Below, piece by piece: positions 1-8,981 of a stretch of 35,614 nt of DNA. Below the pieces are notes generated by a model. The model was not told the DNA's origin. It saw only the letters and a list, made by a program, of their open reading frames with translations, and did not search any database. The stretch lies in NCBI GenBank assembly GCA_019112895.1, contig DXIM01000182.1, positions 1-35,614 on the forward strand. The letters are read 5' to 3'. This stretch comes from Candidatus Stackebrandtia faecavium. Lineage in GTDB: Bacteria > Actinomycetota > Actinomycetes > Mycobacteriales > Micromonosporaceae. Made by a program: the position numbers and the translations under genes. Within the stretch, counting starts at the first letter, position 1. Every line of letters starts with the position of its first letter.

Positions 1-58
1 TTCAAGAGACTGTGGACCAAATCGATGTGTGCGCGAATCCTGCTACTGGGAAGGCTGT

Positions 59-1540
59 ATGACTGCACATGGAACCGGCGGGGTGTTGAGCGCGCTGCCG
101 GCTAGCACGCTGACTCGTATGCTTCGGGATAAGCAGGTGTCGAGTCGGGAGTTGCTCGCCTGTTACGAGGCGAGGATCGAGCGGCTGGACCCTGCCATCA
201 ATGCGGTCATTACCACCGATTTCGATGACGCGTATCGGCAGGCTGCCGAAGCCGACGCGCTCACCGCGCGAGGCAGCCCACGTGGCGCCTTGCATGGTTT
301 GCCGGTGACGGTGAAAGACACGATCGAAACCGCCGGGATGCGCACCACCGCCGGGTCCACCACTTTGCTCGATCATGTACCGACCCGGGATGCCGACGCG
401 GTCGCGCGTCTACGCGCCGCGGGCGCGATCATCTTCGGTAAAACCAACACGCCCACATTCGCCGGCGATATCCAAACCCATAACGAAGTGGCCGGCACGA
501 CGCACAACCCCTGGTGTCACACGAAAACTGCCGGTGGGTCGTCCGGTGGTTCTGCGGCCGCGGTCGCAGCCTCACTGACCGGGCTCGACATCGGCAGCGA
601 CCTGGCTGGTTCACTACGACTACCGGCACACTATTGCGGCGTCTTCGCACTACGCCCCTCATACGCCACCGTCTCAACGCGAGGACATATCCCCCGCCCA
701 CCCGGATGGCGCACCACAAGCGACATGGCCACCATCGGGCCCATCGCACGCAGCGCCGACGACCTGAAACTCGGACTCGACGCCATCGCCGGCCCCTCCC
801 CCATCGACGCACCCGCGTGGCGACTCGAACTACCACCATCACGCATCAACTCGCTACACGGCAGCCGGATCGGCATATGGGCCGACGATCCCTTCTGCCC
901 AGTCGACGCCGAGATCGTCACCGCCATCGACACAATCGCCGCGCAAGCCCACTCACACGGCGCCCGCATCGACCCCGATACACGCCCAGTCAAGCTGTCT
1001 GACGCCCACGCCCTGTTTCAACAACTCATGTTCGGCACCACCAACACCAGCGGCAGCCACGACGACTTCGCGCGCCACTGCGCCAACGCCGACGCCCTCA
1101 CACCACACAACGACTCCCCACCGGCGCGCATACTCCGGGCCAGCACCCAACGACTACGCACCTGGCACTTCACCAACGAACAACGCGCCACCATGCAACA
1201 AACCTGGAACGACTACTTCACCCACCACGACATCCTCATCTGCCCCACCGCACCCACCACCGCCATCAACCACAACCACACCCAACAACCCATCACCATC
1301 AACGGCCACACCCGCGACTACTGGGACCAAACAATATGGTCATCCCCAGCCGCCGTCGCACACCTACCCGCCGCCGTCATACCCATCGGACTCAACACCA
1401 CCGGACTACCCATATCAATACAAATAATCGGCAACCACCTACACGACCACACCGTCACCCAAGCAGCAGAACTCATATCCACACTCAACAGCATCCACAT
1501 GCCACAACTCACTCACCCCACAAGAAACACACACCAATAA
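59..1540 (+). CDS. Amidase signature family hydrolase
   Basis: An amidase of the amidase-signature family, which hydrolyses C-N amide bonds with a Ser-cisSer-Lys triad. From the ATG at 59 the protein has about 493 residues, the usual family length. The triad can be read directly: Lys86 in PVTVKDT, cis-Ser161 in GGSSGGS, and nucleophile Ser185 in GSDLAGSLRLPA, where the family usually has GG for AG. I chose the ATG at 59 because GGGAAGG (48-54) lies just upstream; an in-frame GTG at 29 would add ten residues. The substrate cannot be told. Composition changes strongly along the gene: G makes up about a third of the sense strand near 121-240 and about a tenth near 1381-1500, with rare ATA codons near the end. 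It could be an aryl-acylamidase or a 6-aminohexanoate-cyclic-dimer hydrolase type enzyme. Confidence 0.85.
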   Translation: MTAHGTGGVLSALPASTLTRMLRDKQVSSRELLACYEARIERLDPAINAVITTDFDDAYRQAAEADALTARGSPRGALHGLPVTVKDTIETAGMRTTAGSTTLLDHVPTRDADAVARLRAAGAIIFGKTNTPTFAGDIQTHNEVAGTTHNPWCHTKTAGGSSGGSAAAVAASLTGLDIGSDLAGSLRLPAHYCGVFALRPSYATVSTRGHIPRPPGWRTTSDMATIGPIARSADDLKLGLDAIAGPSPIDAPAWRLELPPSRINSLHGSRIGIWADDPFCPVDAEIVTAIDTIAAQAHSHGARIDPDTRPVKLSDAHALFQQLMFGTTNTSGSHDDFARHCANADALTPHNDSPPARILRASTQRLRTWHFTNEQRATMQQTWNDYFTHHDILICPTAPTTAINHNHTQQPITINGHTRDYWDQTIWSSPAAVAHLPAAVIPIGLNTTGLPISIQIIGNHLHDHTVTQAAELISTLNSIHMPQLTHPTRNTHQ

Positions 1541-1746
1541 ACCCCGGCGGAAAACTCCCCGCCAAAGACTGGAACGCAAGAAGAAACGGTCGACACTCCG
1601 GGCCACAACCAACAGACCACAGCAATACGGCACCGACATGCCAACCGAAATCGCTCAGTATGGAAAGTAGGCATCGCCACCAACACCGAAACCAGAAGAA
1701 AAAGAAGTGCGAGATTATACGCGAAAACTGCACCTGATGGGCTTGT

Positions 1747-1768
1747 GTAATGACCAGAGGGCCATTAC
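1747..1768 (-). terminator. Hairpin downstream of the tRNA operon
   Basis: A 9-bp inverted repeat, 1747-1755 with 1760-1768, including one G-U pair and a 4-nt loop, lies 13 nt beyond the 3' end of tRNA-Val in the minus direction. No U-run follows, so termination or 3' processing is only inferred. The rest of 1541-1781 holds no gene I can support and keeps the G-poor composition of the amidase 3' half to about 1690. Confidence 0.3.
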
Positions 1769-1781
1769 ATGGGGTTACGAG

Positions 1782-1853
1782 TGGACGATACTGGGATTGA
1801 ACCAGTGACCTCACCCGTGTCAGGGGTGCGCTCTCCCGCTGAGCTAATCGTCC
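1782..1853 (-). tRNA. tRNA-Val (GAC anticodon)
   Basis: Read on the minus strand, this 72-nt segment folds into a full cloverleaf. The acceptor stem is GGACGAT/ATCGTCC, the anticodon loop CTGACAC sits in a CACCC/GGGTG stem, and the T loop is TTCAATC in an ACTGG/CCAGT stem. The discriminator is A and CCA is not encoded. It is the last of three co-oriented tRNAs and is probably processed from one transcript started near 2073. Confidence 0.95.
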
Positions 1854-1863
1854 GGGACTATCG

Positions 1864-1934
1864 AGGTGGAGACGGGATTTGAACCCGTGTACGCGGCTTT
1901 GCAGGCCGCTGCCTCGCCTCTCGGCCACTCCACC
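1864..1934 (-). tRNA. tRNA-Cys (GCA anticodon)
   Basis: A 71-nt cloverleaf on minus with acceptor stem GGTGGAG/CTCCACC, anticodon GCA inside a GGCC-type stem, T loop TTCAAAT, and discriminator U, the base expected for bacterial tRNA-Cys. CCA is not encoded. It lies 10 nt from tRNA-Val and 27 nt from tRNA-Gly, in the Gly-Cys-Val order often seen in actinobacteria. Confidence 0.95.
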
Positions 1935-1961
1935 GCAGGCCGCGGGTTTATCTGGCCTCAG

Positions 1962-2034
1962 AGCGGACGACGGGGTTCGAACCCGCGACCTTCACCTTGG
2001 CAAGGTGACGCGCTACCAGCTGCGCTACGTCCGC
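1962..2034 (-). tRNA. tRNA-Gly (GCC anticodon)
   Basis: A 73-nt cloverleaf on minus. The acceptor stem is GCGGACG/CGTCCGC, the anticodon stem CACCT/AGGTG carries anticodon GCC, and the T arm is CGGGG with loop TTCGAAC. The discriminator is U. CCA is not encoded. It is the first gene of the three-tRNA operon and begins about 40 nt after the predicted transcription start. Confidence 0.95.
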
Positions 2035-2079
2035 GTGTGCCTGTTGAAGGGCTTCTGCCCCTCGTTGGCGACGTGTGAA

Positions 2080-2109
2080 ACTTTAGCCCACTCCTTCACC
2101 CGCCCGCAA
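2080..2109 (-). promoter_or_regulatory. Promoter of the Gly-Cys-Val tRNA operon
   Basis: On the minus strand TTGCGG (2104-2109) and TAAAGT (2080-2085) are separated by 18 nt, a good match to a housekeeping sigma-70 type promoter. It points at tRNA-Gly, whose 5' end lies 46 nt below the -10 box. Found by eye and not tested. Confidence 0.55.
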
Positions 2110-2187
2110 ACGGGGGTCGGCTCTATCCAAGAATGCGTGCTCATGGGGCGATTGGCCACCGTCATAGCCTCGACGCACCATTGGTGC

Positions 2188-2700
2188 ATGAACCACGATT
2201 TTGCACGGGCATGTGTGCCGGCACCGGTCGGCCCGGTCACTGTGACGGCTTCGCGCGACGGCCTGCGGCACATCACATTCGGCATAGCCGATGTTGATCG
2301 TCCGGAAACCGACCGTGATGCGCAAGCCAATGTTCACCTCAACCGCGCTGTAGTCCAGATCGAGGAGTATTTCGCTGGAGAACGCACGAGTTTCTCGCTA
2401 CCGCTCGACTGGGTTGGTGTGGATGCGTGGCCGTTGCGTGTCCTTAAATGCCTCGCCGACACGGTCGGCTACGGCAGCACCATCACCTACGGGGAGCTGG
2501 CGGCGCGGTGTGATCGCCCCAAAGGCGCCCAAGCTGTGGGAGGCATAATGTCTCGCAATCCGCTGCCCGTCGTGGTCCCCTGCCATCGGGTCGTGGCCTC
2601 GAACAGCATCGGCGGTTTTGCCGGTAGCGGCGGGGCGATGGTCGAAACGAAACGTCGTCTCCTGCAGTTGGAGGGTTCGGAGCCGACGCCTCTGTTTTGA
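2188..2700 (+). CDS. ogt: Methylated-DNA-[protein]-cysteine S-methyltransferase (Ogt type)
   Basis: A suicide repair enzyme that takes the alkyl group from O6-alkylguanine in DNA onto its own active-site cysteine. The active-site block PVVVPCHRVVASNSIGGFAG is intact, preceded by the helix-turn-helix region YGSTITYGELAARCDRPKGAQAVG. From the ATG at 2188 the protein has 170 residues, normal for Ogt, and opens with the typical APVGPVTVTASRDGLRHI strand. The frame stays open upstream through the tRNA genes, but that part is not a real protein. An ATG at 2143 is an alternative start; neither has a clear ribosome binding site. The gene lies between the tRNA operon, which diverges from it, and tex, which follows 129 bp later on the same strand. 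Confidence 0.88.
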   Translation: MNHDFARACVPAPVGPVTVTASRDGLRHITFGIADVDRPETDRDAQANVHLNRAVVQIEEYFAGERTSFSLPLDWVGVDAWPLRVLKCLADTVGYGSTITYGELAARCDRPKGAQAVGGIMSRNPLPVVVPCHRVVASNSIGGFAGSGGAMVETKRRLLQLEGSEPTPLF

Positions 2701-2829
2701 ACCTGCCGCTGCCTTTCCCCACCGCACTATCGAACTGCCCGACACTCGAAGCGTGGAGGGGGTGCACCACGCCGCGGCCGCACCGTGCACAATCGTTGGG
2801 CGGATCGAGAGCCTGCGGAGGGGACGATA

Positions 2830-5178
2830 ATGAACGCACTCATCAATGAGCGCATCGCGACTGAACTCGGGGTGCGCGAAAATCAGGTACAAGCGGCCGT
2901 CGAGCTGCTCGACGGCGGCGCCACAGTGCCATTCATTGCGCGTTACCGCAAAGAGGTAACCGGGACGCTCGACGACACCCAGCTGCGCACGTTGGACGAA
3001 CGCTTGCGTTACCTTCGTGAACTCTCCGAGCGCCGCGACACCATTTTGGAGTCGATTTCGGAGCAGGGCAAGCTGTCCGACAAACTCAAGGCTCAGATCA
3101 TGGAAGCGGACACGAAGGCCCGCCTCGAGGACCTGTACCTGCCTTATAAACCGAAGCGTCGCACAAAAGCGCAGATCGCACGCGAAGCCGGCCTCGAACC
3201 GCTGGCCGAACGGTTGCTGTCCGAACCAGGCCTCGACCCGGCCGAGACCGCCACCGGGTTCATCGACGCCGATAAGAACGTAGCCGACACCGACGCCGCG
3301 CTGGCAGGCGCGCGAGCGATCTTGACCGAGCGTTTCAGCGAAAGCGCCGACCTGCTTTCTGAACTGCGCGAGCGCATGTGGAACGGCGGACAAATCAAAT
3401 CGACCGTCCGCGAAGGTCAAGAATCAGCTGGCGCAAAGTACTCCGACTATTTCGATTTCTCCGAACCCTTCACCAAGCTGCCGTCGCACCGTGTCCTCGC
3501 GTTGTTCCGCGGCGAGAAGGAAGAAATCCTTTCCGTATCGCTGGAACCAAACACCGACGACGCTGCCAACCAGGTCGGCCCCAACGAGTACGAACGCGCG
3601 ATCGCTGCCCATTTCGGTGTGTCCGATCAGGGTCGACCAGCGGACAGTTGGCTTATGGGTTCGGTCCGTTGGGCCTGGCGGACCCGTATCTCTGTCAGTC
3701 TCGCCGTCGACACCCGCGTGCGTCTGTGGCAGGCGGCGGAAGAGGACGCGGTCAAGATTTTCGCGTCGAACCTGCGTGACCTGCTGCTTGCGGCCCCTGC
3801 CGGCACACGCGCCACGCTGGGGCTCGACCCGGGGTACCGCACTGGTGTCAAGGTCGCGGTCGTGGATGCCACGGGCAAGATCGTCGAAACGTCGACGGTG
3901 TATCCACATAAGCCCCAAGGTAAATGGGATGACGCCCTGGCGACACTGGCGGCTTTGGTCCAGCGTCACAATGTGGATCTGATTGCGATCGGCAACGGTA
4001 CGGCTTCGCGTGAGACGGATAGGCTCGCCGGTGAGCTCGTGCGCCTCGTACCGGACGGCAAGTTGACGAAGGTCGTGGTGTCGGAGGCAGGCGCATCCGT
4101 GTATTCGGCGTCGGCGTTCGCGGCGAAGGAACTGCCCGACATGGATGTCTCATTGCGCGGCGCCGTATCGATCGCGCGGCGTCTGCAGGACCCGTTGGCG
4201 GAACTGGTGAAGATCGATCCGAAGTCGATCGGCGTCGGCCAGTATCAACACGATGTCGCCGAAGCTAAACTGTCGCGCTCGCTCGATGCAGTCGTGGAAG
4301 ACTGCGTCAACGGCGTCGGAGTCGATCTGAACACGGCGTCTGCTCCACTGCTGGCTCGGGTATCCGGGATCAGTTCGGCAGTGGCGGACAACATCGTCGC
4401 GCACCGGGACCAAGTCGGTGCGTTCACGTCCAGGTCCGCGCTGAAGGACGTGCCACGGTTGGGACCGAAAGCTTTCGAACAATGCGCCGGGTTCTTGCGT
4501 ATCCGCGGCGGGGATGACCCGCTCGATGCGTCAAGCGTGCACCCGGAGGCATACCCGCTCGTGCGCCGGATCGTCGAAACCAGCGGAACGGACGTGAGCG
4601 GGCTGATCGGCAACAAGTCGGTGCTGAGCAAACTGCAGCCGGTCGACTTCGTGGACGACACGTTCGGTTTGCCGACCATTAACGACATTTTCGCCGAATT
4701 GGACAAGCCGGGGCGCGACCCGCGACCCGAATTCAAGACTGCGTCCTTCATAGATGGAGTCGAGTCGTTGACGGACCTCGAGCCCGGCATGGTCCTTGAA
4801 GGCACGGTCACGAATGTGGCGGCATTCGGCGCTTTCGTCGATGTCGGTGTACATCAAGACGGGCTGGTGCACATTTCGGCGATGTCTCGTAACTTTGTGG
4901 AGGACCCGCGGGAAGTCGCTAAGCCGGGAGACATCGTGAAGGTACGGGTGCTGGATGTCGATGCGGGTCGTAAACGCATCGCGTTGACCATGCTGTTGGA
5001 TGACGCGCCCACCAAGGGCGGTAAAGAGGCGAAGAGCCGTCATTCGGGCTCGCGTAGTGGGGATTCTTCGCGGCCGCGCGGAGGCAAAGGCGGAGGCAAA
5101 GGCGGCCGAGACAGGCGCGGGAACGACGCGGCTCAAGGCGCTATGGCGGATGCCTTGCGGCGAGCAGGTTTGGCTTAG
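2830..5178 (+). CDS. tex: Tex-family RNA-binding transcription accessory protein
   Basis: A cytosolic nucleic-acid binding protein of the Tex/Spt6-like family. From the ATG at 2830, preceded by GGAGGGG, it has 782 residues. The order of parts is typical: an N-terminal Tex helical domain with the [13 protein letters not shown] block near residues 35-47, a YqgF-like RNase H fold around [17 protein letters not shown] (about 335-350), helix-hairpin-helix repeats around VGVDLNTAS to FLRIRGG (about 495-560), and an S1 domain at about 649-722 ([26 protein letters not shown]). The last 60 residues are a Gly/Arg/Lys-rich tail, probably disordered and RNA-binding. It converges on pbpB, and a strong hairpin separates them. 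Confidence 0.95.
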   Translation: MNALINERIATELGVRENQVQAAVELLDGGATVPFIARYRKEVTGTLDDTQLRTLDERLRYLRELSERRDTILESISEQGKLSDKLKAQIMEADTKARLEDLYLPYKPKRRTKAQIAREAGLEPLAERLLSEPGLDPAETATGFIDADKNVADTDAALAGARAILTERFSESADLLSELRERMWNGGQIKSTVREGQESAGAKYSDYFDFSEPFTKLPSHRVLALFRGEKEEILSVSLEPNTDDAANQVGPNEYERAIAAHFGVSDQGRPADSWLMGSVRWAWRTRISVSLAVDTRVRLWQAAEEDAVKIFASNLRDLLLAAPAGTRATLGLDPGYRTGVKVAVVDATGKIVETSTVYPHKPQGKWDDALATLAALVQRHNVDLIAIGNGTASRETDRLAGELVRLVPDGKLTKVVVSEAGASVYSASAFAAKELPDMDVSLRGAVSIARRLQDPLAELVKIDPKSIGVGQYQHDVAEAKLSRSLDAVVEDCVNGVGVDLNTASAPLLARVSGISSAVADNIVAHRDQVGAFTSRSALKDVPRLGPKAFEQCAGFLRIRGGDDPLDASSVHPEAYPLVRRIVETSGTDVSGLIGNKSVLSKLQPVDFVDDTFGLPTINDIFAELDKPGRDPRPEFKTASFIDGVESLTDLEPGMVLEGTVTNVAAFGAFVDVGVHQDGLVHISAMSRNFVEDPREVAKPGDIVKVRVLDVDAGRKRIALTMLLDDAPTKGGKEAKSRHSGSRSGDSSRPRGGKGGGKGGRDRRGNDAAQGAMADALRRAGLA

Positions 5179-5188
5179 ACGTGGATAT

Positions 5189-5221
5189 GGGCTTGGCGTC
5201 GTTAATCCCGACGCCGAGCCC
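5189..5221. terminator. Bidirectional hairpin between tex and pbpB
   Basis: A 13-bp stem, 5189-5201 with 5209-5221 (one G-U pair) and a 7-nt loop, lies 10 nt after the tex stop and 8 nt after the pbpB stop. There is no clear T-run on either side. Its position between convergent ends makes a shared terminator or transcript end the likely role. Confidence 0.65.
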
Positions 5222-5229
5222 ATCCCTCA

Positions 5230-7299
5230 TCAAGACGGGAACACGGTGATGTCGGCGGGTGCTTCACCTGACGGCGGCACCCGGAAGTGCCCCAGAGTCG
5301 ACTGCATGATGTCCCTGAACGTCTCGCCGGCGACTTCGCCGCCGCCGCCTTTCGGCGTGTAGGCGAAGACCGCGACCGTATACTGTGGCTTGTCTGAGGG
5401 TGCGAAGCCAACGAAACCAGCGACCTCACCGGACTGGTATTCCCCGTCGCGTACAAGTTTGCCGGTCCCGGTTTTCGCTGACACCAAGTAGCCCGGAAGC
5501 TCAGCGTCCGTGCCGGTGCCGTCGCTGACCGATACCGGCGCCTGCAGCAGGTATTGCATATCCTTAGCCGTGCTCTTTGAAAAGACCCGGTGAGTCTTCG
5601 GCTTCGCGGCAGGGTTCTTCGTGCCGTCGGCGTCAATAGTGCACGAGACCATGCTCGGTTGGACATACATCCCGTCGTTGGCGATAGCGTTATAACCGGC
5701 CGCCATCTGCAATGGAGTCGCCGCTACGCCGAGCCCGATCGGAATGGAGCCGTAGTCGCTTCCTTGCCAGGTCGACGGGTCCCGGATGATGCCGGCCGCT
5801 TCGCCTTGCGTGCCCGCTCCGGTCGGCGAACCGAGACCGAACTTCTTCTGATATTCGTACAGCTTTTCGGGTCCCAATTTTTTGGCGAGCTCGATGATTC
5901 CCACGTTCGAGGAGTGGGCGAGGATCCCGCCGATACTCATCGGGCGTTCCTTGTGGTAATGGGTGTCGCGGTAGGTTGTATCGGCGACCTGGATGCTGGG
6001 TCCGACAGTCGGCGTGCTGTCTTTATCGATGATTCCTTCTTCGATCGCGGCGGCCACCACGATCGCTTTATGCACCGAACCGGGTTCCACCACTGCCCCG
6101 GAAGCCCAGTCGACGCGCCGATCGTCGGCATAATCGAACGGGTCTGCGGCGTCGTAACCGGGCACGCTGGCCATCGACACGATTTCGCCTGTGTCGCTGT
6201 CCATCACGACCGCGGCACCGAATTCGGCATCCTTTTTGGCCAGCGTGTCGGACATGATGGACTGTACTTGGTATTGCAGGTCGGAGTCGATGGTCATTTG
6301 GACGTCGCCGCCTTGTTTGGCGGGTACGTTGCGTTCGAAGCCTCCGGGAATGCGTTGCCCGGTGCCGCTGACCTCGTATTGACGTTGCCCGTCTTTGCCT
6401 TTCAGTACGTCTTCGTAGGAGGATTCGATCCCGGCTAGGCCTTGTCCGTCGGTGCTGGTGAATCCGATGAGGTTGGCGGCGAGGTCGTGTCCTGGCACTT
6501 CGCGCCGTTCGTCGGGTGCGACGTTGATGCCGCGGATGTCGAGGTTGGTGATGGTGTCTCCGACGGAGATGTCGACGCCGCGCGCGAGGTATTCGAAACG
6601 GGACGGGGATCCATCCTCCGTGGCGCGTGGCTTCATCTTGTCGATGAGCTGGGATTCGGGTACGCCCAGCAGTGGGCTCAAGGTTTTGGCCGCGGATTGC
6701 GGGTCTTCCACCATTTCGGGGTCGGCGTAGACATATCGTGCCGAGGCACTGAAGGCCAGCGCTTCGCCGTCTCGGTCGATGATGGCGCCGCGCGATCCGG
6801 GCACTACGTGTTCTTGGAGGCGTTGCCCCAATGCTTTGGCCGCGTATGCCGCGGAGTCGGTGACTTGCAGTTGTACGAGTCGTCCGCCGACGATCGCGAA
6901 TACCAGCAGGATTAGTGCGAGGCCGAAGCGGATTCGGCGGCGGGGGTTGCCGGAACGTGGGCGGCGGTTTTTCGTTGCGGGGCGACGCACGGGCTCGGGT
7001 GCGCGTTGTCGCGGCTGCGCCTTCGTAGCCTTCGCGGGCGGGGGTCCGGTGCGGGTTTGGTGTCGCCGCTGTTGTGTCGGTCGTGGTGTTTTATTGCCCC
7101 CTTCGACGAGACGCAGCGCCGGGCGTAGTGGGTCGCGGTCGCTGCCTCGGACGGTGCGACGCCGGCGGCGTTCTTCTTCGCTGCGCGTGTCTCTGACGGT
7201 GCGCGCCTGTGGTGAGTACCGTCGCGCGTCACCGATGCCACGTCCGCGACCGCCGCGAGGCCGATTGGCTCCGCGGCGGTCGTCATCGTCGTTGTTCAC
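5230..7299 (-). CDS. pbpB: Septal peptidoglycan transpeptidase (FtsI/PBP3, actinobacterial PbpB)
   Basis: A class B penicillin-binding protein that cross-links septal peptidoglycan with FtsW and the FtsQLB complex. The 689 residues comprise a long basic, low-complexity cytoplasmic N-terminus (1-120), one membrane span near 123-147 (FGLALILLVFAIVGGRLV), a dimerisation/pedestal region with RGAIIDRDGEALA, and a transpeptidase domain. The active-site motifs are intact: SVHK (Ser408-Lys411), SSN near 463 and KTGTGK near 606. It starts 4 nt after the ftsL stop and is translationally close to it. It is the last gene of the dcw block here: instead of murE it is followed by a hairpin and the convergent tex. 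The extended basic N-terminus is a common feature of actinobacterial PbpB. Confidence 0.93.
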   Translation of the reverse strand: MNNDDDDRRGANRPRGGRGRGIGDARRYSPQARTVRDTRSEEERRRRRTVRGSDRDPLRPALRLVEGGNKTPRPTQQRRHQTRTGPPPAKATKAQPRQRAPEPVRRPATKNRRPRSGNPRRRIRFGLALILLVFAIVGGRLVQLQVTDSAAYAAKALGQRLQEHVVPGSRGAIIDRDGEALAFSASARYVYADPEMVEDPQSAAKTLSPLLGVPESQLIDKMKPRATEDGSPSRFEYLARGVDISVGDTITNLDIRGINVAPDERREVPGHDLAANLIGFTSTDGQGLAGIESSYEDVLKGKDGQRQYEVSGTGQRIPGGFERNVPAKQGGDVQMTIDSDLQYQVQSIMSDTLAKKDAEFGAAVVMDSDTGEIVSMASVPGYDAADPFDYADDRRVDWASGAVVEPGSVHKAIVVAAAIEEGIIDKDSTPTVGPSIQVADTTYRDTHYHKERPMSIGGILAHSSNVGIIELAKKLGPEKLYEYQKKFGLGSPTGAGTQGEAAGIIRDPSTWQGSDYGSIPIGLGVAATPLQMAAGYNAIANDGMYVQPSMVSCTIDADGTKNPAAKPKTHRVFSKSTAKDMQYLLQAPVSVSDGTGTDAELPGYLVSAKTGTGKLVRDGEYQSGEVAGFVGFAPSDKPQYTVAVFAYTPKGGGGEVAGETFRDIMQSTLGHFRVPPSGEAPADITVFPS

Positions 7300-7303
7300 T
7301 GTG

Positions 7304-7867
7304 CTAATTGTCCCCCGGACGCGGCATCTTCAGCTCTTTGCCGTCAGGTAGCCGCAGGTATGTCACATCGCTTGCTTCGACCAGGCCGAGTTGGTCGGCT
7401 GCCGCGGCCAGGTTGCCCGGCGCTGACAGTTCAGCTAGCTCGTCGGTGAGTTGCTGTTCTGATGCGTCGAGTGCTTTCTGGTTGTCGCGTAGGTCTTGTA
7501 GTGCGTATGCATTGGTGTTGATGACGGTGTTGAGCAGCAGGAGTCCGACGATCCCTGCGGCAATGATCGCCAGCATGGAAAGCACGAACGGGGCCCGTGC
7601 CGCCGGCGCCGGTTCGGGGACGGCTTCGGTCTTCGGCGTGCGTACGGGCTGCGCCTCGACCTGTGGCGCCGCTTCCTCTACGGGTTCGGCGATGGGTTGC
7701 AGCGCCAGACCCCCGTCGACACCGTAGTTCGTGTCGGCGGAGTCGCCGATGAGACCTCGACGACGCGAGCTGGCCGCGCGGGTGCGGCGGCGCGCGTTTT
7801 TGATGATCTCCTCGGTGTTCACATGCGGGGAGCCGGTGTTGCGGTTTTTGTCCGACGCAGTGCTCAT
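7304..7867 (-). CDS. ftsL: FtsL-like divisome membrane protein
   Basis: A small bitopic septation protein. It has 187 residues: a charged and Pro/Ala/Glu-rich cytoplasmic part (1-90), one membrane span near 93-115 (FVLSMLAIIAAGIVGLLLL), then a short extracytoplasmic coiled coil (LRDNQKALDASEQQLTDELAEL) and a tail with the Leu/Gly segment LAAAADQLGLVEAS, as is usual for FtsL. Sequence identity within FtsL is low, so the call rests on topology and on the place between rsmH and pbpB. It begins 13 nt after rsmH ends. Actinobacterial FtsL often has a long N-terminus like this one. Confidence 0.85.
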   Translation of the reverse strand: MSTASDKNRNTGSPHVNTEEIIKNARRRTRAASSRRRGLIGDSADTNYGVDGGLALQPIAEPVEEAAPQVEAQPVRTPKTEAVPEPAPAARAPFVLSMLAIIAAGIVGLLLLNTVINTNAYALQDLRDNQKALDASEQQLTDELAELSAPGNLAAAADQLGLVEASDVTYLRLPDGKELKMPRPGDN

Positions 7868-7880
7868 ACTGTTCCTCCCC

Positions 7881-8858
7881 TTAGGAATGTCGGTTATGGT
7901 CCGGCAACTTTTCGATCGCGCGCAGCTTCGCTGAAGCTGCCCGAGGGTTCTCCTCTATCTCTTCGGCGTCAGGCGGCTGGGCACCCTTCGTCACCAGCCG
8001 CGTGGTCGGTTCCGTACCTGGCAGATCCATCGGCAGCCCTGGAGGGGATGACGAAGTGGAGCTTTCCGCGAAGTCGCGTTTGACGATCCGGTCCTCAAGC
8101 GAGTGATACGACAACACGACGATGCGACCATGCGGCGCCATGACGTTGCGCGCCGCAGGCAAGGCCCGCTCAAGAACGTCGAGCTCGCGGTTGACTTCGA
8201 TGCGCAGCGCTTGGAAGGTACGTTTCGCCGGGTTACCGCCGGTGCGTCGCGTTGCTGCCGGCACCGATTCCTTCACCAAGTCCGCCAGCTGGCGGCTCGT
8301 GCTGATGGGTGCCTTCTCCCTGTCTGACAGGATGCGGCGTGCGATCCGATTGGCGAAACGCTCCTCGCCATAACGTTTCAGGATGCGTTCGAGATCCTTT
8401 TGTGCGTATGTGTTCACCACGTCGTACGCGGTGAAGTCGCGCGACTGGTCCATGCGCATGTCCAGCGGTCCGTCCTGCGCGTACGCGAATCCTCGTTCCG
8501 CGATGTCAAGCTGCATCGAGGAAACACCAAGATCAAACAGGACTCCGCTTACGGCTGTGATGTCGAGATCGGCCAGAACCTCGCCGATCTCGTCGTAGAC
8601 CGCATGGGCGGGAATGAACCGAGAACCGAACGGCTCGAGACGCCGCTGCGCCAACTCCAAGGCGTAGCGGTCGCGGTCGATCCCGACGACTGTGAGGTGA
8701 GGAAGCGATGTCAGTAGCGCCTCGGTATGGCCACCTGCCCCCAATGTGGCGTCGACGCAAACAGCCGATTCGTGACGCAACGCGGGGGTCAGCAACTGGA
8801 TCACGCGATCCAGAAAAACCGGCACATGTGCCTGCCGCGGCATCTCGTGTTGCATCAT
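7881..8858 (-). CDS. rsmH: 16S rRNA (cytosine-1402 N4)-methyltransferase RsmH (MraW)
   Basis: SAM-dependent methyltransferase that modifies C1402 in the 16S rRNA P site. From the ATG whose first base is 8858 it has 325 residues. The SAM-binding motif VDATLGAGGHTEALL, the block GVLFDLGVSSMQLDIAERGFAY, the segment NPAKRTFQALRIEVNREL and the C-terminal VVLSYHSLEDRIVKRDF are all present. This start is chosen because AGGGG lies 6 nt upstream and the family starts near HVPVFLDRVIQLL; ATGs at 8855 and 8843 and a longer frame to 8912 are possible. It is the second gene of the dcw block, and the 158-nt spacer from mraZ carries a folded RNA. Confidence 0.95.
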   Translation of the reverse strand: MMQHEMPRQAHVPVFLDRVIQLLTPALRHESAVCVDATLGAGGHTEALLTSLPHLTVVGIDRDRYALELAQRRLEPFGSRFIPAHAVYDEIGEVLADLDITAVSGVLFDLGVSSMQLDIAERGFAYAQDGPLDMRMDQSRDFTAYDVVNTYAQKDLERILKRYGEERFANRIARRILSDREKAPISTSRQLADLVKESVPAATRRTGGNPAKRTFQALRIEVNRELDVLERALPAARNVMAPHGRIVVLSYHSLEDRIVKRDFAESSTSSSPPGLPMDLPGTEPTTRLVTKGAQPPDAEEIEENPRAASAKLRAIEKLPDHNRHS

Positions 8859-8885
8859 GTCCGACCCCTGTGTCTTGTACGCCGT

Positions 8886-8967
8886 ACCGTTTGGACTCCA
8901 ACCGCTTGCCACATGCCTGGCACCGGGGAAGATGTGTCAGCCGTGCATCGGTTAGAGACCAAACGGT
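8886..8967 (-). ncRNA. Structured leader of rsmH, likely mraW RNA motif
   Basis: In the minus direction the mraZ-rsmH spacer folds into nested stems. P1 is a perfect 9-bp pairing, 8959-8967 (ACCGTTTGG) with 8886-8894. After a symmetric 5x5 internal loop comes P2, 5 bp (8949-8953 with 8900-8904). Inside P2 is a small hairpin TGCCA/TGGCA (8907-8911 with 8918-8922) next to a pyrimidine-rich single strand with CTTCCCC. The structure ends about 17 nt before the rsmH ribosome binding site. A structured RNA called the mraW motif has been described by comparative genomics upstream of mraW in actinobacteria. Position fits; I matched it by location and fold, not against the covariance model. Confidence 0.6.
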
Positions 8968-8981
8968 GCGGGTCACCCTGC

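Noticed and set aside
1509-1928. A 139-residue minus-strand frame across the tRNA genes with a serine/arginine-rich RVRSLVQSQYRP-like segment
   Set aside because: It is a translation of tRNA-Val and tRNA-Cys sequence, a well-known source of false proteins.
1879-2187. N-terminal extension of the Ogt frame
   Set aside because: It covers tRNA-Cys and tRNA-Gly on the other strand and has no family similarity; the protein proper starts near 2188.
5590-6438. A 282-residue plus-strand frame
   Set aside because: Antisense to the transpeptidase domain of pbpB.
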